Below are positions 7,040 through 12,826 of a stretch of 12,826 bases of DNA, in pieces. The stretch is from Flavobacteriaceae bacterium TMED68 (GTDB taxonomy: Bacteria; Bacteroidota; Bacteroidia; Flavobacteriales; Flavobacteriaceae), in assembly GCA_002167525.1 (NCBI GenBank), contig NHDV01000018.1:1-12826 (forward strand), given 5' to 3'. The first letter of the stretch is position 1; every line of letters begins with the position of its first letter. The notes below the pieces were generated by a model. It was not told the origin of the DNA, searched no databases, and worked only from the letters and a program-made list of their open reading frames with translations. The position numbers and the translations under genes are program-made.

Positions 7040-7047
7040 TACTTTTG
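7040..7047 (+). promoter_or_regulatory. Candidate -7 promoter box for valS
   Basis: TACTTTTG fully matches the TAnnTTTG -7 consensus of Bacteroidota and lies 29 bp ahead of the valS ATG. The region where the -33 box should lie is a run of ten T bases (7016-7025), without a clear TTG. The box overlaps a 12-bp perfect palindrome, AAAAGTACTTTT, at 7035-7046. The rest of the 127-bp valS/DUF1573 gap (6950-7076) shows no convincing minus-strand promoter; TATATTGT near 6966-6973 is the nearest. Confidence 0.4.
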
Positions 7048-7076
7048 TAACAAATTATTTACAGAACTATAATTTC

Positions 7077-9704
7077 ATGCCCTTATCTACAAAGTTTGAT
7101 CCATCTGAAATTGAAGAAAAATGGTATAAATACTGGCTAGAAAAAAAATTTTTTCAGTCAAAACCAAATTCAAAGAAACCATACACTATTGTAATTCCTC
7201 CTCCAAACGTAACAGGAGTTTTACATATGGGCCATATGCTCAACAATACTATTCAAGATATATTAGTAAGGAGGGCTAGGATGAGTGGTATGAATTCATG
7301 TTGGGTCCCTGGTACAGATCACGCATCAATAGCAACTGAGGCGAAGGTGGTTTCTTATTTAAAAGAAAAGGGCATTGAAAAGAAATCTCTTTCAAGAGAT
7401 GAATTTTTAAAACATGCTTGGGATTGGACTGATAAATATGGAGGTATTATTTTAGAGCAATTGAAAAGAATAGGATGTTCATGCGATTGGGACAGAACCA
7501 AATTCACTTTAGATGACAAATTATACAAATCTGTAATAAAAGTTTTTATCCAACTTCACGAAAAGAACTTAATTTATAGAGAAAACAAAATGGTCAATTG
7601 GGACCCAAAAGCTGAGACGACTTTGTCAGATGAAGAGGTAATTTATGAAGAAAAACAAGGTTTGTTGTTTTATATCTCATATCAAATTCAAGACAGCAGT
7701 GATAAAATATCAATTGCTACAACTAGGCCAGAAACAATTTTTGGAGATACTGCAGTTTGTGTTAATCCTAATGATGAACGATATAAAAATCTAATAGGCA
7801 AAAAAGTTTTTGTGCCAATTTCAAACAGGTTGATACCTATTATTGAGGATAAATACGTTGACTCAACATTTGGTACAGGCGCCTTAAAAATAACACCTGC
7901 ACATGACCTAAATGATAATCTTATTGGTAAAAAACATGAACTAAAAAGTATCAATATTTTTAATTCAAATGGAACTCTAAATGAAAATGGTTTGCATTAT
8001 CAAGGGATGGACAGATTTGATGTTAGAAAAAAAATTCAAAAGGAATTAAACGAAAAAGATTTTTTAATAAAAGTTGAAAATTATACTCATAATGTTGGGG
8101 TTTCAGAAAGAACAAAAGTTGTAATTGAGCCTAGAATTTCTAAGCAGTGGTTTTTAAAAATGAATGATATTTCAAAACCAGCATTAGATGCAGTTTTTAA
8201 AACTAAAAGAGTCAAGCTACATCCCAAAAAATTTCAAAACACTTACAAGCATTGGCTTGAAAATATTAGAGATTGGAATATTTCTAGACAGTTATGGTGG
8301 GGTCACAGAATACCCGTTTTCTATTATGGAAAAGGGGAAGAAGATTTTGTTGTCGCAGAAAATATGGATATGGCTCTTGATAAAATCAAAAATATAACTG
8401 GGTTTGAAAACATTGTTTCTAAAGAAGTTACACAAGATCCAGACGTATTGGATACATGGTTTTCATCTTGGCTATGGCCTATGTCAGTTTTCGATGGAAT
8501 TTGTAAACCAGAAAATCCAGAGTTCAAATATTATTATCCCACTCAAGATCTTGTAACAGGTCCTGATATAATATTTTTTTGGGTTATCAGAATGATAATT
8601 TCAGGTTATGAATTTACGGAGAAAGAGCCATTTAAAAATATTTATTTTACTGGATTGGTAAGGGATAAAAAAAGACAAAAAATGTCAAAGCAATTAGGTA
8701 ATTCACCTGATCCTTTGAAATTAATAAACATTTATGGAGCTGATGCTGTAAGAGTAGGACTTATGCTTAGTTCTTCGGCGGGTAATGATTTATTATTTGA
8801 CGAATCACTTTGCAAGCAAGGTAAAAACTTCACAAACAAAATTTGGAATTCATATAGATTGATTTCTTCATGGGAAGTAGACGAAAAAGATCAAAATATT
8901 GAGAAAAATCTAAAGATTATAAATTGGTATGAAAATAATCTTCACTTTACAATAAAACAAGTAAATAAAAACTTTGATAATTTCAGAATTTCAGATTCAT
9001 TAATGCTCATTTATAAATTAATATGGGATGATTTTTGTTCATGGCTTTTAGAAACGATTAAACCTGACTTCGGAAAGTCTATTAGTAGGAAATCTTTGGA
9101 TAAAATAAAAAAATTATTTTTGATCAATCTTGAGCTACTCCATCCTTTCATGCCATTTATTACTGAAGAATTGTGGCAAAAAATCAAAGACAAAAAGGAA
9201 GAATCTATAATGATAACAAATTGGCCTATTGAAAAAAAGTTTAACTCTAAAATTTTAGATGATTTTAATCGAGCAAAAAAAATCATATCGGAAATTCGAA
9301 AATTTAGAAAAGAAAAACTTATCAAAAGGACCAAATTGTTAAGTTTAAAATTTATTGGTGATGAAGAAAAATTACCATATTTTGAAGTTTTGAAAAAATT
9401 AGGGAATTTAGAAAGTCTAGAACCCATGAACTCAGAAAAAGATATTTCAGACTATACCTTTATTGTAGAAGATATGGAATTTTCTATTCCAGTAAATTTT
9501 GATTTAGATCCAAAGTTTGAAAAAGAAAAACTTGAAAATGAATTGTCTTATACTGAAGGATTTTTAAAATCTGTAAGAATAAAACTGAATAATAAAAAAT
9601 TTACTGACAATGCTCCCAAAAAGGTAATTGAAAATGAATTAAAAAAGGAATCTGATGCTATCAAAAAAATTGATCTATTAAAAAAGAATATTTCTTCAAG
9701 ATAA
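7077..9704 (+). CDS. valS: Valyl-tRNA synthetase
   Basis: Class I synthetase that charges tRNA-Val with valine and edits mischarged threonine. The 875 residues are complete: HIGH motif as HMGH (50-53) after PPPNVTGVL; the CP1 editing domain with ATTRPE (214-219) and the TPAHD aspartate (Asp277); the signature VIEPRISKQWF; the catalytic loop as KMSKQ (535-539), where Gln replaces the final Ser of KMSKS; an anticodon-binding helical domain (around WDDFCSW and HPFMPFITEELW); and a C-terminal lysine- and glutamate-rich coiled-coil arm. The start MPLSTKFDPSEIEEKWYKYW agrees with the family. No Shine-Dalgarno sequence precedes it, only AT-rich DNA. It is a single-gene plus-strand unit whose stop lies one base from the convergent psd stop. 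Confidence 0.98.
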   Translation: MPLSTKFDPSEIEEKWYKYWLEKKFFQSKPNSKKPYTIVIPPPNVTGVLHMGHMLNNTIQDILVRRARMSGMNSCWVPGTDHASIATEAKVVSYLKEKGIEKKSLSRDEFLKHAWDWTDKYGGIILEQLKRIGCSCDWDRTKFTLDDKLYKSVIKVFIQLHEKNLIYRENKMVNWDPKAETTLSDEEVIYEEKQGLLFYISYQIQDSSDKISIATTRPETIFGDTAVCVNPNDERYKNLIGKKVFVPISNRLIPIIEDKYVDSTFGTGALKITPAHDLNDNLIGKKHELKSINIFNSNGTLNENGLHYQGMDRFDVRKKIQKELNEKDFLIKVENYTHNVGVSERTKVVIEPRISKQWFLKMNDISKPALDAVFKTKRVKLHPKKFQNTYKHWLENIRDWNISRQLWWGHRIPVFYYGKGEEDFVVAENMDMALDKIKNITGFENIVSKEVTQDPDVLDTWFSSWLWPMSVFDGICKPENPEFKYYYPTQDLVTGPDIIFFWVIRMIISGYEFTEKEPFKNIYFTGLVRDKKRQKMSKQLGNSPDPLKLINIYGADAVRVGLMLSSSAGNDLLFDESLCKQGKNFTNKIWNSYRLISSWEVDEKDQNIEKNLKIINWYENNLHFTIKQVNKNFDNFRISDSLMLIYKLIWDDFCSWLLETIKPDFGKSISRKSLDKIKKLFLINLELLHPFMPFITEELWQKIKDKKEESIMITNWPIEKKFNSKILDDFNRAKKIISEIRKFRKEKLIKRTKLLSLKFIGDEEKLPYFEVLKKLGNLESLEPMNSEKDISDYTFIVEDMEFSIPVNFDLDPKFEKEKLENELSYTEGFLKSVRIKLNNKKFTDNAPKKVIENELKKESDAIKKIDLLKKNISSR

Positions 9705-9705
9705 T

Positions 9706-10350
9706 TTAAACTATCTTACTAATCCCACCTTTTACCATTTGATTAATACTTACATTCACTTTAGATTTTAATGGTAAGAAAATATCCAATCTTGATCCAA
9801 ATTTAATAAATCCTGATTCACCTCCTTGTTTAATTTCTCTTCCTTCAGATGCGTAATTTACTATTCTTCTAGCTAAAGCACCAGCTATTTGCCTGTAAAG
9901 AATATCTCCAAAAACTTTATTTTTAATTACTACAGTGGTCCTTTCATTTAGTTCTGATGATTTCGGGTGCCATGCAAATAAATATTTACCAGGATGATAT
10001 TTGCTAAAAATAATTTCACCACTGACCGGGTACCTTGTGACATGTACATTAAATGGGGACATAAAGATAGAAATTTGTAATCTCTTTTCTTTGTAGAATT
10101 CTTTTTCAAAAACCTCCTTAATTATTACTATTTTTCCATCTGCAGGAGCAAGGATCGATTTATCGTTAAGTTTAATATATCTTTTTGGATTTCGAAAAAA
10201 TTGAAGGATTAGTATAAAAAATAGGAAACATAACAATTTCAAGATGAATTTTACTTCAATGTTATTTATTGAATATTCCAAAAAGATTATTAAACCAGAA
10301 GTTATTAGTAATGAATTAATGATTATTTGATAACCTTCTTTATGGAACAT
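9706..10350 (-). CDS. psd: Phosphatidylserine decarboxylase, short form
   Basis: Converts phosphatidylserine to phosphatidylethanolamine at the cytoplasmic membrane, using a pyruvoyl group made by self-cleavage. The 214 residues fit the short (about 215-220) family. Two hydrophobic segments (about 8-25 and 34-51) come first, followed by FFRNPKR, APADGK with Asp71, SPFNVHVTRYP with His103, GALARRIV, and the self-cleavage site in GFIKFGSR, between Gly185 and Ser186. Cleavage would leave a larger beta chain and an alpha chain of about 29 residues bearing the pyruvoyl group. It follows cdsA by 2 bp, so the CDP-diacylglycerol synthase and this enzyme share an operon. The phosphatidylserine synthase that connects them is not in the window. 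Confidence 0.95.
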   Translation of the reverse strand: MFHKEGYQIIINSLLITSGLIIFLEYSINNIEVKFILKLLCFLFFILILQFFRNPKRYIKLNDKSILAPADGKIVIIKEVFEKEFYKEKRLQISIFMSPFNVHVTRYPVSGEIIFSKYHPGKYLFAWHPKSSELNERTTVVIKNKVFGDILYRQIAGALARRIVNYASEGREIKQGGESGFIKFGSRLDIFLPLKSKVNVSINQMVKGGISKIV

Positions 10351-10352
10351 AC

Positions 10353-11138
10353 TTATATTAATTTCAGGAAAAGATAATAATAAAGGGCGGAATAAATAAC
10401 ACTATCCATTCTATCATATGCTCCACCATGTCCTGGTATTAAACTTCCACTATCTTTAGTTTTTGCTTTTCTTTTATGCAACGATTGTAGAAGATCGCCA
10501 ATTAAAGACAAAACAGGTATGATTATTCCTAGCAGTACCCAATAATTATTAAATAAATTAAAATAGTACTCCATAAAATAAATAAAAATTAATGATGCAA
10601 AAAGTCCTCCAAAAAAACCCTCCCAAGTTTTATTTGGTGAAATTTTTTCTAAAATTTTATTCTTACCAAAGTAAGACCCTGTCAAATAAGCAAAAATATT
10701 ATTCACCCATGTTGAAGAAAAAAATAAAAATAAATATAAAGGACTAAAAATTGCTCCGTATTCGTGTATTTCAATCATAAAAAAGTAAGATGTAGTTATG
10801 TTCACTAATGAAAAGAAAACATTAATTTTCGAATTTTTAAAATTCCTTTTGAAAAAAAGTAAAAATGCACAATAAATGCTTGAAATTAAGGAGATATAGC
10901 AAATGAATTTGATGAGGTAATCATCGAGGATTAAATTCCTAGGAGTCCAAATAAAAAATAAGACTAGTAAGAAAAAAAAATAATTTTTGTTTTTGATTAG
11001 ATTAAAATATTCCTTAAGAACGATAATTGATAAAATTGTAATTAAAACTTTAAAAGAGAGATTAGAATATAAAACTGCTATTGTTATAAACGAAGCATAC
11101 AACAATCCAGATAAAAAACGAATCCAAAAATTTTTCAT
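10353..11138 (-). CDS. cdsA: Phosphatidate cytidylyltransferase (CDP-diacylglycerol synthase)
   Basis: Makes CDP-diacylglycerol from phosphatidate and CTP, the branch point for membrane phospholipids. The 261-residue protein is strongly hydrophobic with roughly seven or eight membrane segments. ISPNKTWEGFFGG is at 166-178. The family signature spans about 219-245, with SLHKRK, KDSG, PGHGG and DRMD, including Asp229, Asp242 and Asp245. Two points differ from the usual pattern: the segment normally W-x-N-D-x-x-A-Y reads WVNNIFAY, so Asn147 replaces an acidic residue, and the signature has His221 and Ala240 where hydrophobic residues are usual. The ATG overlaps the LUD gene stop (ATGA, 11135-11138), and psd follows 2 bp later. 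Gene context makes the assignment secure despite the variation. Confidence 0.92.
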   Translation of the reverse strand: MKNFWIRFLSGLLYASFITIAVLYSNLSFKVLITILSIIVLKEYFNLIKNKNYFFFLLVLFFIWTPRNLILDDYLIKFICYISLISSIYCAFLLFFKRNFKNSKINVFFSLVNITTSYFFMIEIHEYGAIFSPLYLFLFFSSTWVNNIFAYLTGSYFGKNKILEKISPNKTWEGFFGGLFASLIFIYFMEYYFNLFNNYWVLLGIIIPVLSLIGDLLQSLHKRKAKTKDSGSLIPGHGGAYDRMDSVIYSALYYYLFLKLI

Positions 11139-11704
11139 TTATTGACATCCCTTAGAAGCAAATATAACTCTTTTGATGTTCTTTTATAGGAGATAAAATT
11201 TGATTTTTTTTTTGGATTTGTAGGATGAATATTTGTAATATTTGACGGAATTGATTTGCTATATTTATTTTTAATTGCACTCATAGCATCACTAACATCA
11301 TCTTTAAAGTCTGAAGTTTTAGCTATTACAATTAAAATTTCTGGTAATTGGTTGAGTTTCTTGTTTAAAATTTGATTATTGGAAACCATTATGGAGCCTT
11401 GATCAGAAATTAAAAATTCACAGTTTATTACTAAAGCCCTAGGATTTATGACCTCATTACTAATTTTGAAATAATCAGTAATAGACTTTTCGTTAGAAAA
11501 AAGTTCAGAAGTAGAGATTTTATTTTCAATTAGAATATTTTGAAAATTCATTTTTAATTCATCTTCATTTTCGCAATAAAGAAATTTCCCACCATTTAAA
11601 GTAAACTTTTTTACAAATGAAATTTCAATAGGTTCTCTTTTTTCTGGAAGATATTTACTTTTTTTAGGTCTTTTTTTCCAAAAAAAATTACCTAAAAAAC
11701 TCAC
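11135..11704 (-). CDS. LUD-domain (LutC/YkgG-like) protein of unknown role
   Basis: A 189-residue soluble protein. The N-terminus is basic (KKRPKKSK). NGGKFLYCENEDEL (37-50) and a core of VINCEFLISDQGSIMVSNNQ (92-111), in the position of the LutC-type TG motif, are followed by LPEILIVIAKT. The C-terminus is lysine-rich. LutC proteins belong to lactate oxidation systems with iron-sulphur partners, but no lutA or lutB is present here and this stand-alone form lies between ftsH and cdsA. I recall that order from other Bacteroidota. A role near membrane-protein quality control or lipid synthesis would be a guess from position only. It starts 3 bp after the ftsH stop and overlaps cdsA by 4 bp. Confidence 0.75.
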   Translation of the reverse strand: MSFLGNFFWKKRPKKSKYLPEKREPIEISFVKKFTLNGGKFLYCENEDELKMNFQNILIENKISTSELFSNEKSITDYFKISNEVINPRALVINCEFLISDQGSIMVSNNQILNKKLNQLPEILIVIAKTSDFKDDVSDAMSAIKNKYSKSIPSNITNIHPTNPKKKSNFISYKRTSKELYLLLRDVNK

Positions 11705-11707
11705 TTT

Positions 11708-12826
11708 TTAACTATTTTTTTTGGGATTGACTTCATGCCCTTTTTTTTCCGCAAAAGGTCTATTACCTAAAATATTAATAAGATCATCCTTAAAAATAAC
11801 CTCTTTTTCTAATAATCTTGTTGCCAATTTGTCCAGTTTACCCTTATGAGATTTAATTATTCGACAGGCTCTAATAAATTGTTTTTCCACAATTTTTGAT
11901 ATTTCTTTATCGATTGTTTGAGCTGTTTCTTCTGAATAAGGTTTTGAAAAATTGTAATCACTTTGTCCACTAGAATCATAATAGGTTATGTTCCCAATTT
12001 GTTCATTTAAACCATAAACTGTAACCATTGCTTTTGCTTGTTGAGTTACTTTTTCAAGATCACTTAAAGCACCGGTAGAAATTTTATTAAAAATTATTTT
12101 CTCAGCGGCCCTTCCACCTAAAGTTGCGCACATTTCGTCAAGCATTTGTTCAGTTCTGACTATCATTCTTTCCTCCGGTAAATACCAAGCTGCACCTAGA
12201 GATCTACCCCTTGGGACTATCGTAACTTTAACTAAAGGTGCAGCAAATTCCAATAGCCAGCTAACTAACGCGTGGCCTGCCTCATGAAATGCGATTGTTT
12301 TTTTCTCTTCTTGAGAAATAATTTTATTCTTTTTTTCAAGCCCTCCAACAATTCTGTCAACTGCATCTAAAAAATCTTGCCTTCCAACATTTTTTCTGTT
12401 TTTTCTAGCAGCAATAAGAGCGGCTTCGTTGCAAACATTAGCTATATCAGCTCCTGAAAAGCCAGGTGTTTGTTTAGCAAGAAAGTCAACATCTAATGTC
12501 TTAGTTTTTTTTAGTGGCTTTAGATGTACTTGGAAAATTTCTTTTCTTTCTCTGACATCAGGTAAATCCACATAAATTTGTCTATCAAACCTTCCTGCTC
12601 TCATCAGTGCTTTATCTAAAACGTCGGCTCTATTGGTGGCTGCTAAAACAATTACGTTGGTATTTGTCCCAAAGCCGTCCATCTCGGTTAAAAGTTGATT
12701 AAGAGTATTTTCTCTTTCGTCATTTGACCCTGTAAAGTTGTTTTTACCTCTTGCTCTTCCAATTGCATCTATTTCGTCGATAAATACTATTGATGGTGAT
12801 TTATCTTTAGCTTGTTTGAATAAATC
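11708..12826 (-). CDS. ftsH: ATP-dependent zinc metalloprotease FtsH, N-terminal part outside window
   Basis: Membrane-anchored AAA+ protease that degrades misassembled membrane proteins and regulatory substrates. The frame is open to the right edge, so the true coding region continues past 12826; the ATG at 12682 is internal. The 372 residues present begin just before Walker B (IVFIDEID, residues 13-20). The second region of homology follows, with NRAD and the arginine-finger stretch MRAGRFDRQ, then the zinc protease site HEAGH (181-185) and the third zinc ligand, probably Asp256 in GALSDLEK. The transmembrane segments, periplasmic domain and Walker A lie outside. GAAWYLPEER and DEMCATLGGRAAE are typical of the Bacteroidota form. 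It heads, within the window, an operon with the LUD gene, cdsA and psd. Confidence 0.97.
   Translation of the reverse strand, partial: DLFKQAKDKSPSIVFIDEIDAIGRARGKNNFTGSNDERENTLNQLLTEMDGFGTNTNVIVLAATNRADVLDKALMRAGRFDRQIYVDLPDVRERKEIFQVHLKPLKKTKTLDVDFLAKQTPGFSGADIANVCNEAALIAARKNRKNVGRQDFLDAVDRIVGGLEKKNKIISQEEKKTIAFHEAGHALVSWLLEFAAPLVKVTIVPRGRSLGAAWYLPEERMIVRTEQMLDEMCATLGGRAAEKIIFNKISTGALSDLEKVTQQAKAMVTVYGLNEQIGNITYYDSSGQSDYNFSKPYSEETAQTIDKEISKIVEKQFIRACRIIKSHKGKLDKLATRLLEKEVIFKDDLINILGNRPFAEKKGHEVNPKKNS

Noticed and set aside
9011..9427. Open frame of 138 codons on the - strand inside valS
   Set aside because: It is antisense to the ValRS anticodon-binding and C-terminal regions, with low-complexity composition caused by AT-rich codons; it is a shadow frame.
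1..12826. Defence system, mobile element, CRISPR array, tRNA or other novel cassette
   Set aside because: Both strands were read through. All long frames belong to known core families or to a few conserved unknowns, gene-free gaps are under 130 bp, and no direct-repeat array or cloverleaf was seen.

Overview
The window is an AT-rich, extremely gene-dense piece of bacterial chromosome that looks like a streamlined marine member of the Bacteroidota, most likely class Flavobacteriia. This rests on family-level sequence features: the FtsH stretch around GAAWYLPEER and DEMCATLGGRAAE, the CxxS thioredoxin-like lipoprotein, the short phosphatidylserine decarboxylase, the ftsH-LUD-cdsA-psd order, DUF1573 divergent from valS, the lack of clear Shine-Dalgarno sequences, and TAnnTTTG-like promoter boxes. 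The ends cut genes (apbE at the left, ftsH at the right), so this is probably a whole short contig. Every gene recognised is a core or housekeeping gene. I found no mobile element, CRISPR array, tRNA, rRNA, phage gene or defence system.

Layout from left to right. Positions 1-83 are a perfect inverted copy of 647-729 and look like an assembly or amplification chimera. Next come the 3' part of apbE (+) and a minus-strand operon read right to left: gpmI, a thioredoxin-like lipoprotein, map and a SAM methyltransferase. A short divergent promoter region (about 4098-4183) separates gpmI from rsgA-dtd (+). Convergent to dtd is the DUF1573-murB pair (-). A 127-bp divergent region then leads to valS (+). 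Convergent to valS is the minus-strand operon ftsH (partial), LUD-domain gene, cdsA and psd.

Functionally, the window combines translation and its quality control (valS, dtd, rsgA, map, ftsH), glycolysis (gpmI), cell-wall precursor synthesis (murB) and phospholipid synthesis (cdsA, psd). Genes within operons often overlap by 4 bp (ATGA), and all three tail-to-tail gene pairs are separated by only 0-1 bp. No gene-free stretch exceeds 130 bp and no intrinsic terminator was seen.

The main points for a second look are the chimeric left end, the non-ATG starts of rsgA (apparently ATT, adding 62 residues to the ATG-based ORF) and gpmI (apparently TTG), a D-to-N change at a normally acidic position in CdsA, an SKSD G4 motif in RsgA, and the 0-1 bp convergent junctions. 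I did not find a convincing new biological system here.
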